Assembly: GCF_001730305.1 (NCBI RefSeq)
Contig: NZ_MIJY01000047.1
Coordinates: forward strand, 113,064 to 177,063
Reading direction: 5' to 3'
DNA from: Enterococcus termitis
GTDB lineage: Bacteria; Bacillota; Bacilli; Lactobacillales; Enterococcaceae
DNA: 64,000 nucleotides
In this document: piece by piece, positions 1-7,795 of the stretch
Position numbering within the stretch: the first letter of the stretch is position 1
Layout of the letters: every line of letters begins with the position of its first letter
Notes under the pieces: generated by a model
The model's database searches: none
Seen by the model: only the letters and a program-made list of their open reading frames with translations
Told to the model about the DNA's origin: nothing
Translations under genes and position numbers: made by a program

Positions 1-726
1 TTAGATACTTGCCTGTTGGCAGGAAAAATAATGACTGAAAGCGGCTCTGAAGTGTATCGTGTCGAAGATACAATGAATCGAATCGCAGAAAATGCTGGGC
101 AAAAAGAAAGTGTTAGTTACGTTACTGCCACTGGGCTGTTTATGGGGTTTCGTTCTAGTAATTTTACACAACTGGAGAATGTGACAGAGCGAAGTATCAA
201 TTTAGAAAAAGTAGCACTCGTCAACACGCTTTCACGTCAATTTGCTAATCAAGAGATCACTTTAGAAGAATTAAATCAAAAGCTGGCCAATATTAATTCT
301 GAAGTCCCCACTTATTCAATCACACTGCAGATCATAGCTGCAGGAATTGTCAGCTGTACTTTAATGTATATTTTTGGTGGTAGCTGGGATGATTTTTTTG
401 CGACGTTCTTTATTGGAATGGCTGGATTTTGTGTTTCCTATTTTACAAATGCATGGCTGAGCATCAAATTTTTAGACGATTTTTTGGCTTCTTTTACGAT
501 AGGATTATTAGCCTATTTAGCAGTGAGGTTTCATTTGGCTGGCAATATTGACAATATCATTATTGGGGCAGTGATGCCGTTAGTCCCTGGCGTGGCAATT
601 ACTAATTCCTTCCGAGATATCTTGGCTGGACATTTACTAAGCGGAACCGCACGCGCAACTGAAGCAATTTTTGTAGCAGGTTCTATTGGTATCGGTATTG
701 CAATTATTTTTAAATTATTTATGTAA
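1..726 (+). CDS. ThrE-type Thr/Ser exporter, N-terminal (DUF1212) subunit, 5'-partial
   Basis: The reading frame is open from the first base, so the gene begins outside the window. The visible start matches the DUF1212 signature of the ThrE/YjjP family: LLAGKIMTESGSEVYRVEDT, in which the Glu-Tyr-Arg-x-Glu-Asp-Thr block is conserved. The C-terminal half holds about five hydrophobic segments ending in the PLVPGVAITNSFRD block typical of the exporter core. In this family the exporter is often split into a large subunit and a short DUF3815/YjjB subunit, and that second gene follows after 12 bases. The pair probably exports small substrates such as threonine, serine or dicarboxylates across the cytoplasmic membrane; the substrate cannot be read from the sequence. 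Confidence 0.85.
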   Translation, partial: LDTCLLAGKIMTESGSEVYRVEDTMNRIAENAGQKESVSYVTATGLFMGFRSSNFTQLENVTERSINLEKVALVNTLSRQFANQEITLEELNQKLANINSEVPTYSITLQIIAAGIVSCTLMYIFGGSWDDFFATFFIGMAGFCVSYFTNAWLSIKFLDDFLASFTIGLLAYLAVRFHLAGNIDNIIIGAVMPLVPGVAITNSFRDILAGHLLSGTARATEAIFVAGSIGIGIAIIFKLFM

Positions 727-738
727 GGAGAAATCATC

Positions 739-1194
739 TTGACGATTGTGGTTCATATTTTATTTAGCTATTTAAGTACTGTTACATTTGGAATTGTTAC
801 AAATGTACCTAGAAAATTGCTCAACGCATGCGGCATCACCGGTGTTGTTGGCTGGATGATTTTCTGGTCTACCAAAAATTTAGAGGCTGGTGCGATTTTC
901 GCTAACTTCCTTGGCGCTATCGGCATTGGCTTGATGAGTATTTTCTTTTCACGTAGAAAAAAAATGCCTATGACTATTTTTAATATCCCTAGTCTTGTTC
1001 CCTTAGTACCTGGTGGTCCAGCCTATCAAGCCGTTCGAAGTATTGTTCTTGGCGATTATATCAGTGGTGTGCACTTAATTATCAAAGTAATCATGACCGC
1101 TGGAGCGATTGCGGCTGGATTTATGGTAACAGGTATCGTCGAACGACTGGTGAAAAACATTTTAGATAACAGAGGAGCCAAAACGAAGGTGTAG
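739..1194 (+). CDS. ThrE-type exporter, C-terminal (DUF3815/YjjB) subunit
   Basis: A 151-residue membrane protein with four hydrophobic segments and the PSLVPLVPGGPAYQAV motif that mirrors the PLVPG motif of its upstream partner. It starts with TTG at 739, chosen because AAGGAG at 725-730, overlapping the stop of the previous gene, lies eight bases upstream. The tight spacing shows co-translation with the DUF1212 subunit; the two together equal one full-length ThrE. A perfect 14-bp terminator hairpin begins inside the last codons of the gene. Substrate unknown. Confidence 0.85.
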   Translation: MTIVVHILFSYLSTVTFGIVTNVPRKLLNACGITGVVGWMIFWSTKNLEAGAIFANFLGAIGIGLMSIFFSRRKKMPMTIFNIPSLVPLVPGGPAYQAVRSIVLGDYISGVHLIIKVIMTAGAIAAGFMVTGIVERLVKNILDNRGAKTKV

Positions 1195-1210
1195 TTTTGG
1201 CTCCTCTTTT
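1171..1210 (+). terminator. Intrinsic terminator of the ThrE pair
   Basis: Perfect 14-bp inverted repeat, arms 1171-1184 and 1194-1207, with a 9-base loop, followed by T residues. The left arm lies inside the coding region and the stop codon TAG lies in the loop/right arm. It separates this operon from the convergent ABC transporter operon. Confidence 0.9.
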
Positions 1211-1211
1211 A

Positions 1212-1994
1212 TCAATCAACGGCTATTTCTGCTTCCTCTTCAAAAAATAGCAATAGATCTTGCAATGTCAGTTTTGTTTTTTCTTCTTTATTCAAATCCT
1301 TGATGATTTGTCCTTTTTGCAAAACGATCAGACGATTTCCATATTGAAGGGCATCTTCCATTCGGTGAGTAATCATTAAACAAGTCAAATTTGCTTCTTT
1401 AATGCGCTGGTCAGTCAAATGCATCAACTGTTTTGAGGTTTTTGGATCTAATGCTGCAGTGTGCTCATCCAATAAAAGCAGATCAGGTTTTGTTAAGGTT
1501 GCCATCAGCAAACTTAAAGCCTGTCTTTGTCCACCAGAAAGATTCCCACATGGTGTATCCAAATGATTTTCCAATCCATTGCCGATTTCACTGCAAATTT
1601 TTGTGAAAAAGGCCCTCTGTTCATTGATTTTTCTTAAACGTAATCGTCTTTTCTGACCTCGATACATAGCCAGCAGCAAATTTTCTGCAACAGTCATTCT
1701 AGGCGCTGTTCCCATCTTAGGATCTTGGAAAACCCGTGAGAAAAAGTCAGCACGCTTTTCTTCAGAATAATGAGTAATTTTCTGATCATTAATGAACAGA
1801 TCACCTTCGCTTAAGGCCAACGTTCCAGCAATACTATTAAATAGTGTACTTTTACCAGCGCCATTACCTCCTAAAACTGTTACAAATTCACCTTGCTCGA
1901 TGGTTAGATTGATATGATCTAAAATCACTTTTGTTTCATTCAAGCCATTATCGATTTTTTTCGTCGCATTTTTAAGTTCAAGTACTGTACTCAT
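1212..1994 (-). CDS. TrpX-type ABC transporter, ATP-binding protein
   Basis: A 260-residue ABC ATPase that powers the uptake system encoded with it. Visible motifs are Walker A GGNGAGKST (about residues 42-50), the signature LSGGQRQ (about 153) and Walker B LLLLDEHTAAL, where His follows the catalytic Glu. It overlaps the permease gene by four bases (start within the permease stop), showing translational coupling. It is the last gene of the three-gene operon and converges on the ThrE pair. The family (with BPD_transp_2 permease and ABC_sub_bind protein) is annotated as a tryptophan or related aromatic amino-acid importer; the Trp-codon leader upstream supports tryptophan. Confidence 0.85.
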   Translation of the reverse strand: MSTVLELKNATKKIDNGLNETKVILDHINLTIEQGEFVTVLGGNGAGKSTLFNSIAGTLALSEGDLFINDQKITHYSEEKRADFFSRVFQDPKMGTAPRMTVAENLLLAMYRGQKRRLRLRKINEQRAFFTKICSEIGNGLENHLDTPCGNLSGGQRQALSLLMATLTKPDLLLLDEHTAALDPKTSKQLMHLTDQRIKEANLTCLMITHRMEDALQYGNRLIVLQKGQIIKDLNKEEKTKLTLQDLLLFFEEEAEIAVD

Positions 1995-2887
1995 TTTTCA
2001 ACCTCCTTTTCGGGTAAAAAGTGAAGATTCAGCGCCTTTTTTAATTGAGGGATCATTAAACACAATGCTAAAATAACAGCAGAGAATATTTTTAGATAGG
2101 TCGTATCGAAGCCTAATTTGATTACTAGTAAGATAAGCAACTGATAGATAATACTACCAACTACAATAGCAACCAAACGTTCTGCAAACGTTAATTCCCC
2201 GAAAAGCACTTCTCCAATAATAATTGATGCTAAACCAATAACGATCACGCCTGTTCCTTTGTTCACATCTGCATAACCATCATTTTGAGCAATCAATGCG
2301 CCCGACAAAGCGATCACACCGTTCGATAACGTCAGCCCTAAAATCTTCATTGAATCTGTTTTGATTCCAAGGGACCGAGCCATATGTTCATTATCACCTG
2401 TAGCAATGTACGCTTGTCCCAGATTTGTATTAAAGAAAAACAATAGTAAGCTAATAATGATCACAAGGAAAATAACACCTAAAAAAACAATATCATAATA
2501 GTTTGGTAAGTTTAAACTTAGAAAGAAATCTTGAATTTTTGGTTGGTTCAATAAAGAAAGATTTGGTGTTTGCATCACATATAGAATGACTGAGTTTAAA
2601 CCGGACATCACTAAGATTCCTGCTAAAATCACAGGTATTTTTCCTTTTGTAAACAGTAACCCTGTCACTAATCCTGCGCACATTCCCGCTAAAACACCTA
2701 ATAATGTTGCAAAAATCGGATGAATCCCCGACGTAATTGCGGTGACACAAACGGCTCCGCCTAATGGAAATGAGCCTTCTGTTGTCATATCCGGAAAATT
2801 TAAAATGCGATAGGTCATGAAAATTCCTAACCCTAGTATTGCCCATAGCATACCTTGTCCTATTGCAGAAACAATCATTTGTTTCAC
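1991..2887 (-). CDS. TrpX-type ABC transporter, permease
   Basis: A 298-residue integral membrane protein with about eight to nine hydrophobic segments, of the branched-chain amino-acid/BPD_transp_2 permease superfamily. The block LNFPDMTTEGSFPLGGA near residues 29-45 is characteristic of the permease paired with ABC_sub_bind proteins, as is the ATGDNEHMARSLGI block that probably contacts the ATPase. It lies 8 bases downstream of the binding-protein gene and overlaps the ATPase gene. The role is the membrane channel of the putative tryptophan importer. Confidence 0.85.
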   Translation of the reverse strand: MKQMIVSAIGQGMLWAILGLGIFMTYRILNFPDMTTEGSFPLGGAVCVTAITSGIHPIFATLLGVLAGMCAGLVTGLLFTKGKIPVILAGILVMSGLNSVILYVMQTPNLSLLNQPKIQDFFLSLNLPNYYDIVFLGVIFLVIIISLLLFFFNTNLGQAYIATGDNEHMARSLGIKTDSMKILGLTLSNGVIALSGALIAQNDGYADVNKGTGVIVIGLASIIIGEVLFGELTFAERLVAIVVGSIIYQLLILLVIKLGFDTTYLKIFSAVILALCLMIPQLKKALNLHFLPEKEVEK

Positions 2888-2895
2888 TCCTTTTT

Positions 2896-3885
2896 CTATT
2901 CTATGATTTTCGCTTTTGATCGGATATTGTCAGGAAGTGTTATCCCTAATTTATCCGCTTGTTTTTGATTGATAATGATGTCACCTGTTTTAAACGTATA
3001 GATAGGTGTTGTTGCAGCTTGAGATTTACCTGACAAAATTGCGGCAGCCATTTTACCAGTCTGTACACCTAAGTCAAATTGGTTGATACCTACTGTTGCA
3101 ACACCGCCTTGCTCAACCATCGTATCTACTGAAGGAAAAATCGGAACTTTTGCTTTATCGGCTTCACTGACCACTGTTTGCATGGCATTAGCGATCGTGT
3201 TATCTGTCGGAATATAAATGAGCTCCACTTCACTGGTCATTACCTGAACGGTTTGAGCAATTTCATTACTAGAAGGTACAGCAAATGTTTTAACCGTCAT
3301 TCCCTTTTCTTCAGCGATTTTCTTTGCCTCTTCCACTTGGTATTTTGAATTTTCCTCAGATGAAGCATAAAGAATCCCGACTTTCTTACTCTTGGGTACC
3401 AGTTGGGCAATTAAATCAAATTGAGCATCAACTGGTGATTTATCACTAACGCCAGTGATATTTCTTCCTGGCTTTTCATTACTATCCACTAAACCGGCAC
3501 TCACCGGATCAGTAATCGCACCAAGTACAATCGGTATTTCCGAAGTCGTATTTGCTAATGCCTGTGCCGCTGGAGTAGCGATTCCGATGAGAACATCAGA
3601 TTTTTTTTCTTGTACTAATTGTTGGCTCATCGTAGCAAGCTTACTTTGATCCGCTTGACCATTTTGAAAAACAAGTTTCATATTTTTTCCTTCTTCATAT
3701 CCTTCATCTTTCAGGCCTGCTTGAATTCCCTTATATATTTGATCTAATGCAGGATGACTGACAAACTGCAGCACTCCAACTGTCGGCAGCTTTTCCTTTG
3801 CCGTCTCTTTTTTTTCAACAAAAAATGAACCAATTAAAAAGAGAATAATAGCCGCTACAACAATGGTCAATCGATTTTTTCTCAT
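2896..3885 (-). CDS. TrpX-type ABC transporter, substrate-binding protein (ABC_sub_bind)
   Basis: A 329-residue extracytoplasmic binding protein. Residues 1-22 form one hydrophobic membrane anchor without a lipobox cysteine, so the protein is probably tethered by an uncleaved helix rather than a lipid. The mature part begins VGVLQFVSHPALDQIYKG, the hallmark opening of the ABC_sub_bind (PF04392) family, and contains the ITDPVSAGLV and IYIPTDNTIA blocks of that family. It is the first gene of the operon and follows a 230-base leader with a Trp-codon peptide and stacked hairpins. By family and context it most likely binds tryptophan; other aromatic ligands are possible. Confidence 0.85.
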   Translation of the reverse strand: MRKNRLTIVVAAIILFLIGSFFVEKKETAKEKLPTVGVLQFVSHPALDQIYKGIQAGLKDEGYEEGKNMKLVFQNGQADQSKLATMSQQLVQEKKSDVLIGIATPAAQALANTTSEIPIVLGAITDPVSAGLVDSNEKPGRNITGVSDKSPVDAQFDLIAQLVPKSKKVGILYASSEENSKYQVEEAKKIAEEKGMTVKTFAVPSSNEIAQTVQVMTSEVELIYIPTDNTIANAMQTVVSEADKAKVPIFPSVDTMVEQGGVATVGINQFDLGVQTGKMAAAILSGKSQAATTPIYTFKTGDIIINQKQADKLGITLPDNIRSKAKIIE

Positions 3886-3913
3886 TTCTTTTCCCCCTCA
3901 ATAATAAATAATT

Positions 3914-4086
3914 AAAACAAAAAAACAACGACAAATCCTTAAAAGGAGCGGTCGTTGTTTTCAAACTAAAACCGCATAGATGATTCATCTATGCGGTCAC
4001 ACATCATCACTAATAAACCGACATAGATACAAACTTTAGAAATAGCTTCTAATTTGTTGTATCTATGAGAGCATCATACATACAAC
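3914..4086 (-). promoter_or_regulatory. Putative cascaded Trp attenuator (seven pairing segments)
   Basis: Between the leader peptide and the transporter genes the minus-strand RNA has seven segments that can pair only with a neighbour: 1 = 4086-4075, 2 = 4067-4056, 3 = 4033-4018, 4 = 3997-3985, 5 = 3983-3971, 6 = 3960-3948, 7 = 3932-3923. Pairings: 1:2 (11 of 12), 2:3 (11 of 11), 3:4 (10 bp, one bulge), 4:5 (12 bp), 5:6 (5 GC-rich bp) and 6:7 (10 bp followed by a U run, the terminator). Segment 1 starts at the last base of the leader stop codon. A ribosome at the stop would mask segment 1 and favour 2:3, 4:5 and termination; a ribosome stalled on the first Trp codon would free 1:2, 3:4 and 5:6, and disrupt the terminator. 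The pairings are seen; the switching logic is inferred. Confidence 0.65.
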
Positions 4087-4148
4087 TATCTACGCCAGTT
4101 TTGCCATGAATTATTCAATTGCTCTAATGGTTTTGATAGTTTAGTCAT
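4086..4148 (-). CDS. Trp-codon leader peptide of the transporter operon
   Basis: A 20-codon ORF with ATG at 4148 and AGGAG at 4156-4160, seven bases upstream. It encodes MTKLSKPLEQ followed by LNNSWQNWRR, so Trp occurs at codons 15 and 18, just before the UAG stop. Two Trp codons in a 20-residue peptide directly upstream of a putative tryptophan transporter, with competing hairpins beginning at the stop codon, is the arrangement expected for ribosome-mediated attenuation. A sigma-A promoter lies just upstream. Confidence 0.75.
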   Translation of the reverse strand: MTKLSKPLEQLNNSWQNWRR

Positions 4149-4180
4149 GTAATCACTCCTATAGTTTCTCTGTTAAAAGT

Positions 4181-4210
4181 AGTCTACACTACGAATCATT
4201 TGTTCGTCAA
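4181..4210 (-). promoter_or_regulatory. Sigma-A promoter of the Trp leader/transporter operon
   Basis: Minus-strand -35 TTGACG (4205-4210) and -10 TAGACT (4181-4186) separated by 18 bases. Predicted start of transcription is near 4174, about 25 bases before the leader-peptide ATG. Confidence 0.6.
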
Positions 4211-4239
4211 GTCCAAAAAAGGTGAAAACACAATTTAAT

Positions 4240-4731
4240 TTACTCTTTTTCTTGTGAAGGCTGCTTTTTCAATCGTTTTTGATAGCTCCAGCTATCTTTT
4301 TGTTGCTTGTAAGGATAGAAATTTAAACGAGTAAACATTTTTTGAGACGCTTTATTCCAGTTGAATATCTCACTGACCGTAATGCAATCTCTCCCTAGTT
4401 TCTTTGCTTTATAGATAAAATATTTAGTTACAGTTCTACCTATATGACGGTTTTGAAACTTTTGATCGATCACAATCGCATAATCATCCTCTGCTAACCA
4501 AACATCTCCGATCGTCTGGTAGTTCCGGCCATCATGATACTCGATATAATAAAGCAAGCCATGCGTGTTTTGCCAGCTGTACATTTGCTGGATCTGCTCT
4601 TTGCTGTAAGTTGTTTCAGCGCCGACAATATTGCGCATGCTCTTAGGATCCTGATACCATTTTAAAGATTCATAACGAAATTCATCGAAAGGGCTTAAAC
4701 GAATCGTTTCATTTATTCGAACTTTTTTCAA
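4240..4731 (-). CDS. GNAT family N-acetyltransferase
   Basis: A protein of about 163 residues with the GNAT fold: the acetyl-CoA-binding region is represented by the FQNRHIGRTVTKYFIYKAKK segment (QxxxIG variant of the R/QxxGxG/A loop), followed by the typical late strand and helix containing WNKASQKMFTRLNF. I start it at TTG 4731, which has AGGG six bases upstream. The frame remains open to a GTG at 4830, but that extension would be translated through a perfect hairpin and would overlap a separate small ORF, so I reject it. The acetyl acceptor is unknown. Confidence 0.75.
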   Translation of the reverse strand: MKKVRINETIRLSPFDEFRYESLKWYQDPKSMRNIVGAETTYSKEQIQQMYSWQNTHGLLYYIEYHDGRNYQTIGDVWLAEDDYAIVIDQKFQNRHIGRTVTKYFIYKAKKLGRDCITVSEIFNWNKASQKMFTRLNFYPYKQQKDSWSYQKRLKKQPSQEKE

Positions 4732-4744
4732 GTGATCCCTATTG

Positions 4745-4777
4745 AAAGAGGACTCAGTAACTCTCTGAGTCCTCTTT
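4745..4777. terminator. Perfect 13-bp hairpin, terminator-like in both directions
   Basis: Arms 4745-4757 and 4765-4777 with a 7-base loop. On the plus strand it is followed by a run of T; on the minus strand it follows the 33-residue small ORF by about 30 bases and is followed by UUUC, a weaker tail. It probably ends the minus-strand transcript from 5606, with some read-through into the acetyltransferase gene. Confidence 0.7.
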
Positions 4778-4807
4778 TTTAACAAATCAGTTGCCAACTC
4801 CCGCCAT

Positions 4808-4909
4808 TTAATCCCTGTCACGGCGATCACTTCTCACATAAACACGCTCTAGCTTAGGTTTCATAAACAAAAGACCCAGTAATAGGATAAAAAATAATTC
4901 TTTCATCAT
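4808..4909 (-). CDS. Small membrane protein, 33 residues, unknown
   Basis: ATG at 4909 (or 4906) is preceded by AGAGGGG with good spacing. The peptide has a hydrophobic stretch (ELFFILLLGLLFM) and a basic, charged tail (RVYVRSDRRDRD), like small membrane toxins or membrane-tethering peptides, although it is not an obvious Fst relative. It starts 26 bases after the stop of the upstream 223-residue gene and is followed directly by a strong hairpin. No function is claimed. Confidence 0.5.
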   Translation of the reverse strand: MMKELFFILLLGLLFMKPKLERVYVRSDRRDRD

Positions 4910-4934
4910 AAGCCCCTCTTTCTAAATAGTTGCT

Positions 4935-5606
4935 TTACTCTGCTGGAAGCTCTACTTCAGCTGGTTGCTCAGGAACTTGCCCTTGATCCTCAAGTCCTTG
5001 TGATTCTTCAGTTGTTTGCGTTGTCTCGGTTGTTGACTGTGTTGTATTTGCTTCTGGCGTTTGTGCAGATGGTTCAACACTGGCTAATGGCAACTGATTT
5101 AAGGCTGGTATCAGTGTTGTTTTTAGTTCTTGCTCGTCATTTAAAACAAATCTATTTTTCTCTTTGCCATTTTCAAAAAAGATAACGGTTGCTTCATCTT
5201 GCTTTAATTTGTATTTGTCTTCTACTTTTTTCGCATTATAGACAATAGGGTAAATAAAGATACTACGGTTAAGCGACTTCATTTGTTCTGGATCTTTTAA
5301 GACTTTGATTGTATCATCATAGGTTTTCCCACTAGGAACTGTAAATAAAACGGTCATTGCTGTTTTTTCACTAATTTCTTCATCTGCTGTCTTCGCATTT
5401 AAATAATTAGCTTTTTTAGCTAATGTCGTTTCACTGACTAATGAATCGATTTGGGAAGCACGAATATTGGCTTGTACTCTAGGTACAATCAAAAACAAGC
5501 TGATAATAAATACAACAACTGCTCCAATGATAATCGCCGTTAGCTTTTTTTGTTTATTCAAATAAATCATAATATCATCTTTTGTATCAATAAAATTTTT
5601 CTTCAC
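4935..5606 (-). CDS. Membrane-anchored extracellular protein with Ser/Thr/Gln/Glu-rich tail, unknown
   Basis: A 223-residue protein starting at GTG 5606 with AAGGAG about nine bases upstream. Residues 24-44 form one transmembrane helix. The region of about residues 84-165 (AMTVLFTVPSGKTYDDTIKVL to VIFFENGKEKNRFVL) looks like a thioredoxin-like alpha/beta fold but has no CxxC, so redox activity is not expected. The last 45 residues are low-complexity Thr/Ser/Gln/Glu/Pro, as in wall-spanning linkers, but there is no LPxTG sorting signal. The tail is therefore probably outside the membrane. Function unknown. Confidence 0.65.
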   Translation of the reverse strand: MKKNFIDTKDDIMIYLNKQKKLTAIIIGAVVVFIISLFLIVPRVQANIRASQIDSLVSETTLAKKANYLNAKTADEEISEKTAMTVLFTVPSGKTYDDTIKVLKDPEQMKSLNRSIFIYPIVYNAKKVEDKYKLKQDEATVIFFENGKEKNRFVLNDEQELKTTLIPALNQLPLASVEPSAQTPEANTTQSTTETTQTTEESQGLEDQGQVPEQPAEVELPAE

Positions 5607-5808
5607 TTGCTTCTCTCCTTACAACTTTTCACTTATATTATACCTGTACTTCTTTTTTTTTCCTAGTATTAAATATTTATCTCCCCTTCATTTCAAATAA
5701 TCGAAAAATTTCATATTCTCTTTTGCGTAGTTAAAATTTGTCCACCTGCATTTTGTAAGCGGTATTTTTTGTGATAAAATGAACATGACAAAACTAGGAG
5801 GGATGACT

Positions 5809-7470
5809 ATGAGTTCTATCGAGAAAATAACAATCGAACAAATCACAAAGAAAAATCCATTACTCTCTACTTTTCGAAGCATCATTGAAACAAGCTTTTA
5901 TAGGAATAATGTCACTAAGATCAACCAGCTCAGTGAAAGCTATCATCTCGCTAAAGCGGCTTCTGGAAGTATCGTCACAGATCTGCCGATTTATGCGCCA
6001 GAAAAATTGGGATTACCTAGTGATGGAAAAGTATTAGTTGCAAATGATGGAAAAATTGTTGGACGGACTGCTGCCGCTAGAAAAGTGATCGGTCAGCCAG
6101 GCGTGGATGAACAACTCTATAGCGGTATTTTACGTGAAGCTATTTATAACGGCTGCAACAAAGAATTTTACTCTTGTGAAGCGATCATCGGACTTTCTGA
6201 AACATTTATGATCAAAGCGCATCTTCAACTACCTAAAGGATTTGAGCATAGTCTTTATGCTTATCTGCTGAATTTTCAATGTCTAACGCCAGAGTATCAG
6301 GCTCTTTATTCCACGTCAACGGCGTATACAGAAGGTGATATTTATTTATATGCTGATCCTGAGTGGCATCATCCTGATTTTCCTGACGGACTTGTACTGA
6401 TCGATCCAGAGCATAATGTCGCTGCAGTTTTGGGACTTCGCTATTTTGGAGAGTTGAAAAAGGCCACATTGACTCTTGCCTGGGCAATCGCTCATCGTAA
6501 TGGTTTTATTGCTTGTCATGGTGGTCTCAAACAATATCGTCTGGCTGATTCAAACTATACGATGGCTGTCTTTGGACTATCTGGTTCTGGTAAGTCAACG
6601 ATTACTTTAGCTGAACATCAGCATAACTATGCTGTCTCCGTTTTACATGACGATGCTTTTATTATTTCAAAAGAGGATGGTTCTACTGTTGCATTGGAAC
6701 CTGCTTATTTTGATAAAACCCAAGATTATCCGATGAAAGATCCCGGCATAAAGTATTTCTTGACTGGCCATAATCTTGGTGTCACCCTTGATGAAAAAAA
6801 TCAAAAGGTTTTAGTGACAGAAGACATCAGAAATAATAATGGTCGAACAGTTAAATCTCGTTTTGCAACTCCGAATCGAATTGATTCTGTTTCTGAAAAG
6901 TTAGATGCGGTCTATTGGATCATGAAAGACGACAGTCTACCGCCAATTGTTAGAATCGATGATCCTGTCCTCGCTGCTGTCTTCGGCTTAACATTGGCTA
7001 CAAAACGTTCTACTGCTGAAAATGTTACTCCTGAAACAAACTTGGATGAACTAGTTATCGAACCTTTTGCAAATCCATTTCGCTGTTATCCGTTAGCCGA
7101 AGATTATTACAATTTTAAAGAGCTTTTTGAAAAACAACAGGTTACCTGCTATATCTTGAATACAGGCTACTTTAATAAGGAAAAAATTACACCTGACCAG
7201 ACACTCGCTTGTATCGAATTGATTATTGATCACGAGGATCATTTTATTCCATTTGGTCCTTTAACAGCAATGAGTTATGTCCCCATTGAAACATTAGAAC
7301 CTACATTCGACGACCCAACCTATCTAAAAAAAATACGAACAAATTTTGAGCGTCGATTACATTTTATTCAAGAACAAAGGACTTTAATGGCTGGCTACAA
7401 TGCACTTCCAGAAGAAGCAGCTCTACTGATTCAGCATCTACTTTTAGAATTGGAAGAACAGACGACATAA
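5809..7470 (+). CDS. Phosphoenolpyruvate carboxykinase (ATP)-like protein, divergent
   Basis: A protein of 553 residues starting at ATG 5809, chosen over ATG 5779 and 5803 because AGGAGG (5796-5801) sits seven bases upstream. It aligns in order with the PEPCK-ATP family: YFGELKKA (equivalent of the YAGEMKK substrate lysines), a later HGG, kinase-1 loop GLSGSGKST and kinase-2 region HDDAF, followed by TPNRIDS. The classical kinase-2 motif GDDEHGW and the usual AGTE block are altered, so it is an outlying member; the nucleotide and substrate preference may differ. PEPCK interconverts oxaloacetate and PEP. It is monocistronic, with its own promoter region upstream. Confidence 0.65.
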   Translation: MSSIEKITIEQITKKNPLLSTFRSIIETSFYRNNVTKINQLSESYHLAKAASGSIVTDLPIYAPEKLGLPSDGKVLVANDGKIVGRTAAARKVIGQPGVDEQLYSGILREAIYNGCNKEFYSCEAIIGLSETFMIKAHLQLPKGFEHSLYAYLLNFQCLTPEYQALYSTSTAYTEGDIYLYADPEWHHPDFPDGLVLIDPEHNVAAVLGLRYFGELKKATLTLAWAIAHRNGFIACHGGLKQYRLADSNYTMAVFGLSGSGKSTITLAEHQHNYAVSVLHDDAFIISKEDGSTVALEPAYFDKTQDYPMKDPGIKYFLTGHNLGVTLDEKNQKVLVTEDIRNNNGRTVKSRFATPNRIDSVSEKLDAVYWIMKDDSLPPIVRIDDPVLAAVFGLTLATKRSTAENVTPETNLDELVIEPFANPFRCYPLAEDYYNFKELFEKQQVTCYILNTGYFNKEKITPDQTLACIELIIDHEDHFIPFGPLTAMSYVPIETLEPTFDDPTYLKKIRTNFERRLHFIQEQRTLMAGYNALPEEAALLIQHLLLELEEQTT

Positions 7471-7488
7471 ATGACCATCAAGCATCTG

Positions 7489-7517
7489 TTGACAAACATT
7501 TTGACCTAGCCTATACT
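7489..7517 (+). promoter_or_regulatory. Consensus sigma-A promoter of the methyltransferase gene
   Basis: TTGACA (7489-7494), 17-base spacer, TATACT (7512-7517). Predicted start near 7524, leaving an untranslated leader of about 270 bases before the gene at 7796. Confidence 0.8.
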
Positions 7518-7523
7518 TTCATT

Positions 7524-7765
7524 AATGATGAATAAATTAAAATACGATGAAAAAATGCTATTTTATGATATTCATAAGAGCGTCTCATTTAATGAAAAAG
7601 ATGATTCACAGAACAAGAAGGCTGTCTTTTCTAAATAATATGCAGCACATAACTCTTTGCGTCATAGCTCATTCACATGGAATCCAAATAGATGGTGGAA
7701 GCAGCAGTAATCCCTTCTTATTTTATTGGAACAGGACTGCACTGCTCCATCCTCTTTTTTATTTT
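7524..7765 (+). promoter_or_regulatory. Long 5' leader ending in an intrinsic terminator, class unresolved
   Basis: Between the promoter and the methyltransferase gene lies a leader with a terminator: GATGG (7691-7695) pairs CCATC (7747-7751), AGCAG (7700-7704) pairs CTGCT (7742-7746), CAGT (7705-7708) pairs ACTG (7736-7739), followed by TTTTTT at 7755-7760. Such a layout implies conditional termination. A T-box responding to tRNA-Met would fit the gene, and GGTGGAA at 7694-7700 resembles part of a T-box, but that segment itself pairs with the terminator 3' arm, which is not the usual arrangement. I could not identify an S-box or SMK-box. An open frame across the leader has no ribosome-binding site. 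Confidence 0.5.
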
Positions 7766-7795
7766 TAATTAAACTGAATTAATGGAGGAACAATT

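Noticed and set aside
4732..4830. N-terminal extension of the GNAT acetyltransferase from GTG 4830
   Set aside because: It would be translated through a perfect 13-bp hairpin and overlaps the small ORF; TTG 4731 has its own site.
7691..7710. T-box motif (GGTGGAAGC) in the methyltransferase leader
   Set aside because: Only about 10 of 14 positions match the T-box and the segment pairs with the terminator 3' arm itself; kept as an unclassified leader.
7547..7768. 73-residue protein encoded in the methyltransferase leader
   Set aside because: No ribosome-binding site, no recognisable domain, and the frame runs through the terminator.
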